NCBI RefSeq assembly: GCF_004299785.2
Contig: NZ_CP036246.2
Location: 310,001-374,000, forward strand
Length of the DNA: 64,000 nucleotides
Reading direction: 5' to 3'
Origin: Arcobacter porcinus
GTDB lineage: Bacteria > Campylobacterota > Campylobacteria > Campylobacterales > Arcobacteraceae
Shown here: in pieces, positions 11,171 to 19,725 of the stretch
Numbering within the stretch: position 1 is the first letter of the stretch
Layout of the letters: every line of letters starts with the position of its first letter
Translations under genes and position numbers: made by a program
The notes under the pieces: generated by a model
Seen by the model: the letters and a program-made list of their open reading frames with translations, nothing else
Database searches by the model: none
What the model was told of the DNA's origin: nothing

Positions 11171-11665
11171 ATGAAATTTGTATCAATAATAATGGGTAGT
11201 AAATCTGATTATGATATTATGAAAAACTGTGCTGATACTTTTGAGCAATTTAATGTAAAATATGAATTAATTATCTCTTCAGCTCATAGAAGTCCTGAAA
11301 GAACAAAAGAGTATGTAAAAGAAGCAGAGGAAAAAGGTGCTATTGCATTTATTGCTGCTGCTGGAATGGCTGCACATTTAGCTGGTGCTTTAGCTGCAAC
11401 TACAACAAAACCAATTATTGGAGTTCCTATGAAAGGTGGAGCAATGGATGGTATGGATGCTATGCTTTCAACTGTTCAAATGCCAGCTGGAATGCCTGTT
11501 GCAACTGTTGCATTAGGAAAAGCAGGAGCTATAAATGCAGCTTATTTAGCAATGCAAATTTTAGCAATTAATGATAAAGATTTAGCTGCAAAACTAAAAG
11601 AAGATAGAGTTGTAAAAGCAAAAATTGTTGAAAGCGACTCAAAAGATATAGAGGTAATTCTATAA
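11171..11665 (+). CDS. purE: N5-carboxyaminoimidazole ribonucleotide mutase
   Basis: Class I PurE, which converts N5-CAIR to CAIR in de novo purine synthesis. The 164 residues show the phosphate-binding MGSKSDYD start, the SAHRSPERT segment with the catalytic His, and a glycine- and alanine-rich core ending in GVPMKGGAMDGMDAM and QMPAGMPVATVALG. The length fits the bacterial octameric enzyme. purK is not in the window. The downstream glutaredoxin gene begins at the next base after the stop. Confidence 0.96.
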   Translation: MKFVSIIMGSKSDYDIMKNCADTFEQFNVKYELIISSAHRSPERTKEYVKEAEEKGAIAFIAAAGMAAHLAGALAATTTKPIIGVPMKGGAMDGMDAMLSTVQMPAGMPVATVALGKAGAINAAYLAMQILAINDKDLAAKLKEDRVVKAKIVESDSKDIEVIL

Positions 11666-11896
11666 TTGAAACCAGTTGCACTTTTTACTCTTCTAAATTG
11701 TAAATGGTGCAACGAGGCTATTAACTACTTAAAAAGTAAAAAAATAAAATACAATCAAATAGATTTAACAAAAGATAAAAATGCTTTAAAAGATTGTCAA
11801 AAAAGATGCAAAGGTGCTCCAGTTATTTTGATTGGAAACTCTTGGATTTGTGGTTTTGACAAAAAAAGAATAAATAAAGAACTAGGAATAAAATAA
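11666..11896 (+). CDS. Glutaredoxin-family protein
   Basis: A small thioredoxin-fold protein of 76 residues with a dithiol CKWC active site (about 11-14), the beta-strand IDLTKDKN, a GAPVILIG segment with the expected cis-Pro, and a CGFD motif near the glutathione site. It starts with TTG directly after the purE stop, so its translation probably depends on purE. The likely role is dithiol-disulfide exchange. The partner is unknown. Confidence 0.8.
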   Translation: MKPVALFTLLNCKWCNEAINYLKSKKIKYNQIDLTKDKNALKDCQKRCKGAPVILIGNSWICGFDKKRINKELGIK

Positions 11897-11897
11897 G

Positions 11898-12779
11898 ATG
11901 CTTACTTTTTCACAAATGTTATTAAAACTTCAAGAATATTGGGCAAATGAGGGTTGTAATATTGTTCAGCCATATGATATTCCAGCAGGTGCAGGAACTT
12001 TCCATCCAGCAACACTACTTAGAAGCTTAGATAGCACTCCTTGGAGTGTAGCTTATGTTGCACCAAGTAGAAGACCAACAGATGGAAGATATGGAGAAAA
12101 CCCAAATAGATTAGGAAGTTATTATCAGTTTCAAGTATTAATAAAACCAAGCCCTGAAAATATTCAAGATCTCTATTTAAAATCTTTAGAATATTTAGGA
12201 TTAGATTTATCAAGACATGATATCAGATTTGTAGAAGACAACTGGGAATCACCAACTTTAGGTGCTTGGGGATTAGGATGGGAAGTTTGGCTTGATGGTA
12301 TGGAAGTGACTCAATTTACATATTTCCAACAAGTTGGAGGAATATCTTGTGAGCCAGTTGCTGTTGAGATAACTTATGGAACAGAAAGATTAGCTATGTA
12401 CCTTCAAGGAGTTGATTCTATTTTTGATATTGTTTGGAATGAAAATAAATTTGGAAAAACAACTTATGCAGATGTTCACAAAGAGAGTGAATATCAATTC
12501 TCAAAATACAATTTTGAAGTAGCAAATACCGAAGTTTTATTTAGACATTTTGAAGAGTATTTTCAAGAGTGTAAATCTTGTTTAGAGGCAAAACTTCCAC
12601 TTCCAGCATATGATTATTGTATGTTAGCAAGTCATACTTTTAATACTTTAGATGCAAGAAAAGCAATAAGTGTTACTCAAAGACAAAACTATATTTTAAA
12701 AGTAAGAGAGCTATCTCAAGCTTGTGCTGTTATGTACAAAGAGCAAGAAGAAGAAAGATTAAAAAGAGTAAAATCTTAA
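11898..12779 (+). CDS. glyQ: Glycyl-tRNA synthetase alpha subunit
   Basis: Alpha subunit of the heterotetrameric (alpha2-beta2) glycyl-tRNA synthetase, a class II enzyme that charges tRNA-Gly. The 293 residues begin with [20 protein letters not shown] and include [31 protein letters not shown] and the FTYFQQVGG block, all typical of GlyQ. The beta-subunit gene glyS does not follow it and is not in the window. The stop overlaps the start of the Nif3-like gene (TAATG). Confidence 0.97.
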   Translation: MLTFSQMLLKLQEYWANEGCNIVQPYDIPAGAGTFHPATLLRSLDSTPWSVAYVAPSRRPTDGRYGENPNRLGSYYQFQVLIKPSPENIQDLYLKSLEYLGLDLSRHDIRFVEDNWESPTLGAWGLGWEVWLDGMEVTQFTYFQQVGGISCEPVAVEITYGTERLAMYLQGVDSIFDIVWNENKFGKTTYADVHKESEYQFSKYNFEVANTEVLFRHFEEYFQECKSCLEAKLPLPAYDYCMLASHTFNTLDARKAISVTQRQNYILKVRELSQACAVMYKEQEEERLKRVKS

Positions 12780-13531
12780 TGCAAATTAAAGATATTTATG
12801 AATATTTAAATACTATAAGTCCTTTTGAACTACAAGAAAAATGGGACAATTCAGGACTTCTTGTTGGAAATATGGAAGATAATTTTGAAAATTTATATTT
12901 AAGTATGGATTTGGATTTGGAGTTAGTAGAAACTCTAAAGCCAAACTCTTTGGTAATTACTCATCATCCACTTATTTTTTCTGGATTAAAAAGAGTAAAT
13001 TATAATACTTACTCTACAAAAATAGTAAGAGAACTTATAAAAAAAGATATTAGTCTAATATCAATGCACACAAATATTGATAAAACACATTTAAACAGAT
13101 TTGTAATAGAACGAATTTTAGATTTTAAAGTAGATAATCAAAATGAGTTTATAGCAAATTGTAGTGTTGATTTTAGTTTTGATGATCTTTTAAAGCATTT
13201 AAATAAAAAGTTAAATCTAAAAAATATTAAATATGTAAAAACAAAAGAAGAAATTAAAAAAATTGCTATTTGTACAGGATCAGCAATGAGTTTAATAGAT
13301 GAAGTTGATGCTGATTGCTTTTTGACAGGTGATATTAAATATCATGATGCAATGGAAGCAAAAGCAAGAGGAATATCTTTAATAGATATAAGACATTATG
13401 AGAGTGAAAATGCTTTTAGCCTTCTTTTGGAAGAGTTACTAAAAGATTATTTGAAAAAAAATCAATTTAAAGCTATAATATTAGCTTCAAAAAATCCATT
13501 TGAGTTTTTTAAAGGAGAAACCGTTGAATAA
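12779..13531 (+). CDS. Nif3-like dinuclear metal centre protein
   Basis: YbgI/Nif3 family, a toroidal protein with a dinuclear metal site; the cellular function remains unclear. The 250 residues contain the metal-binding ITHHPLIFSG (about 58-67), SMHTNID and the late GDIKYHDAMEAKARG and DIRHYESE segments. I chose the ATG at 12779, which overlaps the glyQ stop, because [20 protein letters not shown] is the expected family N terminus; a longer in-frame reading only adds residues from inside glyQ. Its last 8 nt overlap the next gene. Confidence 0.88.
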   Translation: MQIKDIYEYLNTISPFELQEKWDNSGLLVGNMEDNFENLYLSMDLDLELVETLKPNSLVITHHPLIFSGLKRVNYNTYSTKIVRELIKKDISLISMHTNIDKTHLNRFVIERILDFKVDNQNEFIANCSVDFSFDDLLKHLNKKLNLKNIKYVKTKEEIKKIAICTGSAMSLIDEVDADCFLTGDIKYHDAMEAKARGISLIDIRHYESENAFSLLLEELLKDYLKKNQFKAIILASKNPFEFFKGETVE

Positions 13532-14252
13532 ATATTTACAGGACTTAATTACTTTATCAAAATATGATAGAAGTATTAGTCAATTTGACCCAGAAATAGA
13601 GAAACAAAAAGCAAAATTAGCAGTTTTTGTTGAAACAGCAGAAGTATTAAAAGCTTCAATAGATAGTACATATAGAGATATTGATGAGTTAAAATCAAAA
13701 AGAACAAAAAACAATATACATCTAAGTGATTTAAAATCTAAATTAGACAATATAGCTAAAAAAAATAAAGATGTATCAAATGAAAAAGAGCTAAAAGCTT
13801 TACAACTTGAAGAAGAGATTGCAAAAGAGCAAGTTTCATTTGCAAATGAAGAGATTGAAAGATTAGATAAGCTTACAGTTGCAAAAGAAGAGAGTTTAAA
13901 AGAGTTAAAAGAGAAACTAGCAACTGAAGAAGAAGATATAAAAGAGATAAAAGTTGTAGTTGATAATGAAATAAACTCAATAAATGAAAATAGAAATGTT
14001 GTTTATGCACAAAGAAATGAACTTTTAGGAAATTTTGATAAAAAGATTTTAACTTTCTATGAAAAAATTAAAAGATGGGCAAAAGATACAGCGGTTGTTC
14101 CAGTTAAACAACAAGCTTGTTTTGGATGTTTTATGAAAATAAATGACAAAACTTATGCTGAAGTTATAAAAGGTGAAGAGATAGTAAATTGTCTTCATTG
14201 TGGAAGAATATTATATAAAGGTGAAGAAGAAGCCCAAACAATTGAGGACTAA
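13524..14252 (+). CDS. flgZ: C4-type zinc-ribbon coiled-coil protein, FlgZ (HP0958)-like
   Basis: Homologue of the H. pylori HP0958/FlgZ family, a coiled-coil protein with a C-terminal zinc ribbon linked there to RpoN stability and flagellin mRNA. A long Glu/Lys coiled coil (about 20-165) leads to YEKIKRWAKDTAVVPVKQQ, then CFGC (about 198-201) and CLHC (about 222-225), four zinc ligands. I chose the TTG at 13524 with AAAGGAG 6 nt upstream; it gives a start (MNKYLQDLITLS) that aligns with the H. pylori N terminus as I remember it. A TTG at 13500 would add 8 residues. It lies between nif3 and waaA, as in C. jejuni. Confidence 0.85.
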   Translation: MNKYLQDLITLSKYDRSISQFDPEIEKQKAKLAVFVETAEVLKASIDSTYRDIDELKSKRTKNNIHLSDLKSKLDNIAKKNKDVSNEKELKALQLEEEIAKEQVSFANEEIERLDKLTVAKEESLKELKEKLATEEEDIKEIKVVVDNEINSINENRNVVYAQRNELLGNFDKKILTFYEKIKRWAKDTAVVPVKQQACFGCFMKINDKTYAEVIKGEEIVNCLHCGRILYKGEEEAQTIED

Positions 14253-14254
14253 TC

Positions 14255-15403
14255 TTGAACTTATTTAGTATATTTTACAACATATTATTACTTTTTGTAT
14301 ATATACTAATTTTGCCTTTTTTACTTTTTAAGCTTAAAAATAAAAAGTATAAAGAGGCAATTCCTGCAAAATTCTTTTTGAAAAATAATCCAAAATTTGA
14401 TTTTAGTGGTGTTTGGTTTCACTCTTGCTCTATGGGGGAAGTAAAAGCTATAAAACCATTGATTGATGAGTTTAAAGATGAAGCAAATATAAGTGTAATT
14501 ACAAATACTGGATTTGAAGAAGCAAAGCAATATACAAAAAATGTAAGATTTTTGCCATATGAGATTTTTCTACCATTTTGGGTAAATAAACAAAAAGTTT
14601 TAGTAGTTATGGAAGCAGAACTTTGGTATATGCTTTTTTTTATGGCAAAAAGAAAAGGAGCTAAAACTATACTTATAAATGCAAGAATTTCAGATAGATC
14701 ATATAAATCATATCTAAATTTTAAATTTTTATATGCAAAAATATTTCAAAATATTGATAAAGTTTTTGCTCAAAGCGAAGTTGATAAAAAAAGACTTATG
14801 GAGCTTGGTGCTAAAAATGTTGAGGTAATTGGAAATATAAAATTAGCTCAACTTCCTAAAAAGAGAATTGAATTTGAAAAACCAAATATTAAAATGATAG
14901 TTGCAGCAAGTACACATGAAGGCGAAGAAAAACTTATATTAAGTACTTATAAAAAAGAGTATGGAAAATTAATAGTTGTACCAAGACATCCTGAAAGATT
15001 TTCAAAAGTTGATACTATGATAAGTGAATTTATTAAAAATAGAGATTTAACTTATCATAAGTTTAGCCAAAAAGAGGATTTCTCAAGTGATATTATTCTT
15101 GTAGATAAAATGGGGATTTTAAATGATATTTATGCAATTAGTGATATCACAATTTTAGGTGGAGCATTTGCAAAAGTAGGTGGACATAATCCAATAGAAC
15201 CAGCTTTCTTTGGAAGTAAAATTATAAGTGGAAAGAATATTTTTAATCAAAAATCACTTTTTTCTTGTATAAAAAACTACTATTTAATAGATGAAGAAGA
15301 GTTAGAAGATTATTTAAAAAAATCAGATACTCTTTTAAAACCAGAGCTTACGGAAGCTGGAAGCTTTGATGAGATATTTAAGGAGATAAAAAAATGGCTG
15401 TAG
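14255..15403 (+). CDS. waaA: 3-deoxy-D-manno-octulosonic acid transferase (Kdo transferase)
   Basis: WaaA/KdtA, which adds Kdo to the lipid A precursor at the inner membrane. The 382 residues have an N-terminal membrane helix (about 4-26), the catalytic-region pattern VWFHSCSMGEVKAI, MEAELWYM, NARISDRSYKSY, and the nucleotide-sugar-binding GGAFAKVGGHNPIEPAFFG in the C-terminal domain. It starts with TTG 2 nt after the flgZ-like gene. The slightly unusual HSCSMGE in place of the common HAxSVGE fits other Campylobacterota. It overlaps the next gene by 10 nt. Confidence 0.92.
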   Translation: MNLFSIFYNILLLFVYILILPFLLFKLKNKKYKEAIPAKFFLKNNPKFDFSGVWFHSCSMGEVKAIKPLIDEFKDEANISVITNTGFEEAKQYTKNVRFLPYEIFLPFWVNKQKVLVVMEAELWYMLFFMAKRKGAKTILINARISDRSYKSYLNFKFLYAKIFQNIDKVFAQSEVDKKRLMELGAKNVEVIGNIKLAQLPKKRIEFEKPNIKMIVAASTHEGEEKLILSTYKKEYGKLIVVPRHPERFSKVDTMISEFIKNRDLTYHKFSQKEDFSSDIILVDKMGILNDIYAISDITILGGAFAKVGGHNPIEPAFFGSKIISGKNIFNQKSLFSCIKNYYLIDEEELEDYLKKSDTLLKPELTEAGSFDEIFKEIKKWL

Positions 15404-16146
15404 ATTATGATAAAGCCTACAAACTTCTAGCGGCACAAGAAAGAGTATCAAACTCTAAAGCAAAAGAGCTTATAGATAAAGGTTTAGTAAGTGTTGGTGG
15501 TAAAAAACTTCTAATAGCAAGAGGTGAAATAAGAGTTGATACTAAATTTAGTGTAAAAGATATTGCAAAAATTAAAGTAATTTTTGAAGATGATGATATT
15601 TTAGTTGTTGATAAACCAGCATTTTTAACAGCAGATGAAGTTTCTAAAAAGTTTCCAAATGCAATTTTGTTAAATAGACTTGATAAAGAAACAAGCGGTG
15701 TTATGATGTTTGCAAAGAATGAAGAGTTTCAAAAAAGAGCTATTAAAGAGTTTGCACAAAACAATGTTTACAAAGAGTATGTTGCTATTGTTGAAGGAAA
15801 AGTTATTGATGAACTTATAATCGATAAACCAATTTTAACAACAAAAGATAGAGGAACAGCAAAATCTAAAATAGATAAACATGGTAAAAGTGCTAAAACT
15901 ACTCTTTATCCAATGTTAGTTGAAGGTAATAAATCAAAAGTTAAGCTTGTTATTGAAAGTGGAAGAACACATCAAATTAGAGTTCATTTAAGCTCTGTTG
16001 GCTTTCCAATAATTGGAGATAGTTTATATGGAAGGGTTGCTTCAAATGTAAATAGAGTTTTATTACATTCTAAAATTACAAGAATATTTGATTATGAGTT
16101 TATTTCAAATGAACCAAAAGAATTTAAAGTGTATGATTTTAGCTAA
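15394..16146 (+). CDS. RluA-family pseudouridine synthase
   Basis: RNA pseudouridine synthase of 250 residues with an N-terminal S4 RNA-binding domain (about 12-60; RVSNSKAKELIDKGLVSVGG) and the catalytic NRLDKETSG motif (about 94-102), in which the Asp is the nucleophile. The IESGRTHQIRVHL motif follows in the last third. The target uridine, in rRNA or tRNA, cannot be assigned from sequence. It overlaps waaA by 10 nt and ends the run that began with purE. Confidence 0.9.
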   Translation: MAVDYDKAYKLLAAQERVSNSKAKELIDKGLVSVGGKKLLIARGEIRVDTKFSVKDIAKIKVIFEDDDILVVDKPAFLTADEVSKKFPNAILLNRLDKETSGVMMFAKNEEFQKRAIKEFAQNNVYKEYVAIVEGKVIDELIIDKPILTTKDRGTAKSKIDKHGKSAKTTLYPMLVEGNKSKVKLVIESGRTHQIRVHLSSVGFPIIGDSLYGRVASNVNRVLLHSKITRIFDYEFISNEPKEFKVYDFS

Positions 16147-16167
16147 AATTAAGTTTATAAAACTACA

Positions 16168-16188
16168 AAACCCCTTAAATAAGGGTTT
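16168..16188 (+). terminator. Possible terminator hairpin after the pseudouridine synthase gene
   Basis: CCCTT (16172-16176) pairs with AAGGG (16181-16185) over an AAAT loop, and AAA/TTT extends the stem past one bulged C. It is 21 nt after the stop codon and 106 nt before ffh. The following T run is short, so its strength is doubtful. Confidence 0.45.
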
Positions 16189-16294
16189 GTAAAAAATAAT
16201 AAACTAAAAATATACTTAAGTTGCTCGTAAATTTTAAACTATATTAAAGCAAAAAAGAAGTAGTATTACAAAATTAAAAATAAGGAAGAGTATT

Positions 16295-17647
16295 TTGTTT
16301 GATTCAATTACAGGTTCGTTAAAAAGTGTAATAAATAAAATAAGACATCATGATGATGCAGCATCATTATCAAGAGCAGTTGGAGAGTTAAAAAAAGCAT
16401 TCCTAAAAGCTGATGTTCACCATAAAACTACAAAAGAACTTTTAAGTTCAATAGAGCTAGGTGTAAAAAATATTGGAATTGGACAAGATAACTTTATAAA
16501 AGTATTAAAAGAAGAATTAGAAAAAGTTTTAACTGCAAATGGAAATCAAGGTTTTGTTTTTGCAAATACACCTCCTACAATTATTCTTATGACAGGATTA
16601 CAAGGAAGTGGAAAAACTACAACAACTGGAAAACTTGCAAACTATTTAAAACTTAGAAATAAAAAAGTTTTAGTTGCAGCTTGTGACTTACAAAGACTTG
16701 CAGCTGTTGAGCAATTGAAACAAATTGCAAAACAAATTGATGTTGAGATATATTTTGATGATGTAGAAAAAAATCCTGTAAAAATTGCAAAAGCAGCAGT
16801 TGAAAAAGCAAAAAAAGAGCATTATGATGTTGTTTTAATAGATACAGCTGGAAGACTTGCTATTGATGAAGAGCTTATGGATGAGCTTAAAAATGTAAAA
16901 AATGCAATAAATCCAAGCGAAATTTTCTATGTTGCTGACTCTTTAACAGGACACGATGCTACAAAAACAGCTAGTACATTTAAAGAAAAAATTGGGATAG
17001 ATGGAGTTATATTATCAAAATATGATGGAGATACGAAAGGTGGAGTTGCTTTAAGTATTGCAGATCAAGTAGGTGTTCCACTGAGATTTATAGGTACTGG
17101 TGAAAAAATGCCAGATCTTGAGGTATTTATTCCTGATAGAATTGTTTCAAGACTTTTAGGACTTGGAGATATAGCTGGATTAGCTGAGAAAACTGCTATT
17201 ATTATTGATGAGAAAAAAGCAAAAGAAGTAAGTAGAAAGATTAAAAAAGGTGAATTTAACTTCAATGATTTCTTAGAACAACTTCAAATGTTAAGCAAAC
17301 TAGGTTCATTAAAATCTATTATGGGTATGATTCCAGGACTATCTAGTATGATGCCAGCATTAAAAGATATGGATTTTGATAATTCAAAAGAGATTGTAAG
17401 AATAAAAGCTCTAATTGGTTCTATGACTCCAAAAGAGAGAGAAAATCCAGATTTACTAAATCCAAGTAGAAGAAAAAGAATTTCTACTGGAGCAGGGCTT
17501 AGCGAAGTTCAAGTAAATAAGATTTTAAAACAGTTTAAAAGTGCTTCAAAAATGGCTAAACAGTTATCAAGCAAAGGTGGAATGAAAGGTTTTTCTAATA
17601 TGCTTTCTCAAATGCAAGCAAATGGAATGCCTAAAATTCCTAGATAA
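16295..17647 (+). CDS. ffh: Signal recognition particle protein Ffh
   Basis: SRP54 GTPase that delivers nascent membrane proteins to the SecYEG translocon through FtsY. The 450 residues have an N domain (1-90), the G domain with GLQGSGKTTTTGKLA (about 98-112), the DTAGRL and TKxD-type (SKYDGDTKGG) motifs, and a Met-rich M domain from about 325. The start is TTG with AAGGAAG upstream; no closer ATG exists. It heads ffh-rpsP-khpA-rimM. Confidence 0.97.
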   Translation: MFDSITGSLKSVINKIRHHDDAASLSRAVGELKKAFLKADVHHKTTKELLSSIELGVKNIGIGQDNFIKVLKEELEKVLTANGNQGFVFANTPPTIILMTGLQGSGKTTTTGKLANYLKLRNKKVLVAACDLQRLAAVEQLKQIAKQIDVEIYFDDVEKNPVKIAKAAVEKAKKEHYDVVLIDTAGRLAIDEELMDELKNVKNAINPSEIFYVADSLTGHDATKTASTFKEKIGIDGVILSKYDGDTKGGVALSIADQVGVPLRFIGTGEKMPDLEVFIPDRIVSRLLGLGDIAGLAEKTAIIIDEKKAKEVSRKIKKGEFNFNDFLEQLQMLSKLGSLKSIMGMIPGLSSMMPALKDMDFDNSKEIVRIKALIGSMTPKERENPDLLNPSRRKRISTGAGLSEVQVNKILKQFKSASKMAKQLSSKGGMKGFSNMLSQMQANGMPKIPR

Positions 17648-17658
17648 ATAAAATACAA

Positions 17659-17704
17659 ATAGTATTGAGTTGTGAACTTAATAGAGTTTAGAGTTCAATA
17701 CTAT
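17659..17704 (+). promoter_or_regulatory. Inverted repeat in the rpsP leader
   Basis: A perfect 10-bp inverted repeat (17659-17668 with 17695-17704) spans a 26-nt loop between ffh and rpsP. An inner GAACT can pair with AGTTC as an alternative. There is no T run, so it is not an intrinsic terminator. It may mark mRNA processing or translational control of rpsP; this is inference. Confidence 0.4.
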
Positions 17705-17725
17705 AAATAAAAAAAGGACAAAACA

Positions 17726-17953
17726 ATGACAGTAATTAGATTAACAAGAATGGGAAGAAATAAAAAACCATTTTATAGAATAGTTGTAACAGATTCAAGA
17801 AAAAGAAGAGATTCAGGATGGATTGAATCAATTGGATATTATAACCCAGTTGTTGAGCCAAATGTTTTCAAAATCGATGAAGAAAGATATAACTATTGGT
17901 TAAGTGTTGGTGCTAAACCATCTGAAAAAGTTAAAAAATTAACTACAAAATAG
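17726..17953 (+). CDS. rpsP: 30S ribosomal protein S16
   Basis: Ribosomal protein S16 of 75 residues, needed for 30S assembly. It has the family N terminus ([20 protein letters not shown], about 2-21), DSRKRRDSG and IESIGYYNP. The ATG is preceded by AAAAGGAC. The order ffh-rpsP-khpA-rimM is conserved in Campylobacterota. Confidence 0.98.
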   Translation: MTVIRLTRMGRNKKPFYRIVVTDSRKRRDSGWIESIGYYNPVVEPNVFKIDEERYNYWLSVGAKPSEKVKKLTTK

Positions 17954-17957
17954 TAAA

Positions 17958-18197
17958 ATGATAATAAGCTTTATAGAAAACTATGCCAAATTAATTGTTT
18001 CTATTCCTGAGGATGTTGAAGCTTTTGAAGAAAGAATTGAAGATAATTTTACTTTAATTACTTTAAAAGTAAACAATCTTGATATAGGAAAATTAATAGG
18101 TAAAAATGGAAATATGATAAATGCTCTTAAGACTATTGCAAATGGTTGCAAGGCAAAAGATGGTGTTTCTTACAAAATTCAAGTTGTATCAAAGTAG
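17958..18197 (+). CDS. khpA: KH-domain RNA-binding protein KhpA
   Basis: A single-KH-domain protein of 79 residues. The GxxG loop is present as LIGKNGNMINAL (about 48-59). In other bacteria KhpA binds RNA, often together with KhpB, and affects cell division and translation. It starts 4 nt after the rpsP stop and ends 3 nt before rimM, so the three are clearly one translational unit. Confidence 0.9.
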   Translation: MIISFIENYAKLIVSIPEDVEAFEERIEDNFTLITLKVNNLDIGKLIGKNGNMINALKTIANGCKAKDGVSYKIQVVSK

Positions 18198-18200
18198 TTT

Positions 18201-18731
18201 ATGAATAATAAAGTTTATGTTGCTAAATTAGGAAAAACAGTTGGACTACAAGGTCATTTAAGACTTTTTATAGATTCTGATTTTCCTAATCAGTTTAAAA
18301 AAGATAGAGTTTTCTTCACAAATAAAAAAATCACACTTAAAGTATTAGAGTACAATGTTAATAAAGAACTTATAAAATTTGAAGATTATGAAGATATAGA
18401 TTCTGCAAAAAAACTTACAAATATGGAACTTTTTTCAACAATAGAAGATACAAAAGAGTCTTGTATTTTAGAAGAAAATGAGCATTTCTGGTTTGATTTA
18501 ATGGATTGTGAAGTTTATGAAGATGATTTACTTTTAGGAAAAGTTAGTGATATTCATAGATTTCCTCTAAATGATTATTTACAAGTTGAAACAAGTAAAG
18601 AGCTTGTAGATAAAGAACTTCCAAAGAGTTTTTTAATTCCACATATTTTTGATAATTTTATATTAAAAGTTGATATAGAAAGTAAAAAAATCTTTGTTAA
18701 AGATGCTTATGATATTTTAGAAAACTCATAA
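18201..18731 (+). CDS. rimM: Ribosome maturation factor RimM
   Basis: RimM binds S19 and assists maturation of the 30S head. The 176 residues show the VAKLGKTVGLQGHLRLF N-terminal beta-barrel start, the FEDYEDIDSAKKL segment and the PRC-barrel region HFWFDLMDCEVYED followed by FLIPHI. The usual next genes trmD and rplS are missing; a convergent minus-strand gene begins 13 nt later, so a rearrangement breakpoint probably lies right after rimM. Confidence 0.93.
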   Translation: MNNKVYVAKLGKTVGLQGHLRLFIDSDFPNQFKKDRVFFTNKKITLKVLEYNVNKELIKFEDYEDIDSAKKLTNMELFSTIEDTKESCILEENEHFWFDLMDCEVYEDDLLLGKVSDIHRFPLNDYLQVETSKELVDKELPKSFLIPHIFDNFILKVDIESKKIFVKDAYDILENS

Positions 18732-18744
18732 ACATCTTTATAAT

Positions 18745-19725
18745 TTAATATTTACATCTTTTATTAAACTCTTCTTCACTCATTTCAAGAGAATAAGATT
18801 CTGTAAAACCAGCATTTAAAAGTTTTGAAAGTAGCTCTTTTTGAAGATTATTATTTGTAAATGGACCAAAATAAATCTCAATATTATCTTGATTGTCTCT
18901 ACATAAAAGCAAAGAGCTATCTATTTGATTTATTTTATCATAATAGCTTTTTTTAAGATTTCCTTTTATTTTTGCAACATTAATTAAATTAACTAAGTTT
19001 ATTTTAGTCTTATTATTCTCTTTAAATTCAATGTTTTCTTCTGCTTCAGAATCTTTTTTTATCTTCTCATCATTTTTATTAAGAATTAGAATAAGACCAT
19101 TATTTACCGTTATAGTAGGGTTTTTATTCTCCTCTTTTAAGCTATTCTCTTTTTCTTTATTATTAGACAAAGATTTATTTTCTTGTTCATCTTGATTATT
19201 ATTGTTATTGTCTAAATCAATATTTTCATTTTTAGCAATAATATTCTCATTATTAATAATATTTTGATTTTCTTCAATATTATTTAATTTATCATTATCT
19301 AAAAATATATCTGAAGCATCAGTTCTTTTTTTGTCAGGATTATTTATATCCTTGATCTCTTCTATCGTTTTTTGTTCCAAGCTTTTGTTTGTTAAAAGTT
19401 CAAGTTGTTCGTTTAATTTATCAGGATCAAGCTTTTTGAAGTCAAATTTAAAATCTTGTTCTTCTTCATTTATATTTTCTATAGTTTGTTCTTCAGCTTT
19501 AGCAATATTAGAACTATTGTCAATAATCTCTTCATTTGATGATTTATTTGAAAGTAGAATTATTATTAAAATTAAAAAGATAGTTAGAAGTGCTATGGCT
19601 ACAATTAAAATCTTCTTTATCAAAGTTTGTTTGTCAGAAGTTTTATGAGTTGTCTGAGTATCAGCATCATTCAAATTGTCTGAATTTTCAATATTATTTT
19701 CAGTTTTTGTTTTATTTTCAGCCAT
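18745..19725 (-). CDS. Asn-rich single-pass membrane protein with a SPOR-like C terminus
   Basis: An uncharacterised 326-residue protein: a polar N-terminal 35 residues, one membrane helix (about 37-58), a long low-complexity linker rich in Asn, Glu, Lys and Asp (about 60-235), and a folded C terminus. The last 80 residues, with EIYFGPFTNNNLQKELLSKL followed by LNAGF, resemble the SPOR pattern for binding denuded peptidoglycan, but the match is loose. The topology would put the C terminus in the periplasm. It directly follows the 123-residue charged protein with no gap and is downstream of flgG, so it may be part of a flgG transcript. Confidence 0.7.
   Translation of the reverse strand: MAENKTKTENNIENSDNLNDADTQTTHKTSDKQTLIKKILIVAIALLTIFLILIIILLSNKSSNEEIIDNSSNIAKAEEQTIENINEEEQDFKFDFKKLDPDKLNEQLELLTNKSLEQKTIEEIKDINNPDKKRTDASDIFLDNDKLNNIEENQNIINNENIIAKNENIDLDNNNNNQDEQENKSLSNNKEKENSLKEENKNPTITVNNGLILILNKNDEKIKKDSEAEENIEFKENNKTKINLVNLINVAKIKGNLKKSYYDKINQIDSSLLLCRDNQDNIEIYFGPFTNNNLQKELLSKLLNAGFTESYSLEMSEEEFNKRCKY

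Noticed and set aside
12722-12778. Upstream extension of the Nif3-like gene into glyQ
   Set aside because: The added residues are out-of-frame glyQ sequence; the ATG at 12779 fits the family and overlaps the glyQ stop in a typical way.
16147-17725. Possible sigma70 promoter elements before ffh and rpsP
   Set aside because: TATATT at 16240 has a poorly spaced TTGCTC upstream, and nothing better was seen. I did not list them as features.
19331-19648. Open frame on the plus strand, 105 codons, Ser-rich
   Set aside because: It lies inside the minus-strand Asn-rich membrane gene, has no ribosome-binding site or family match, and its composition follows from the antisense of Asp/Glu/Asn codons.
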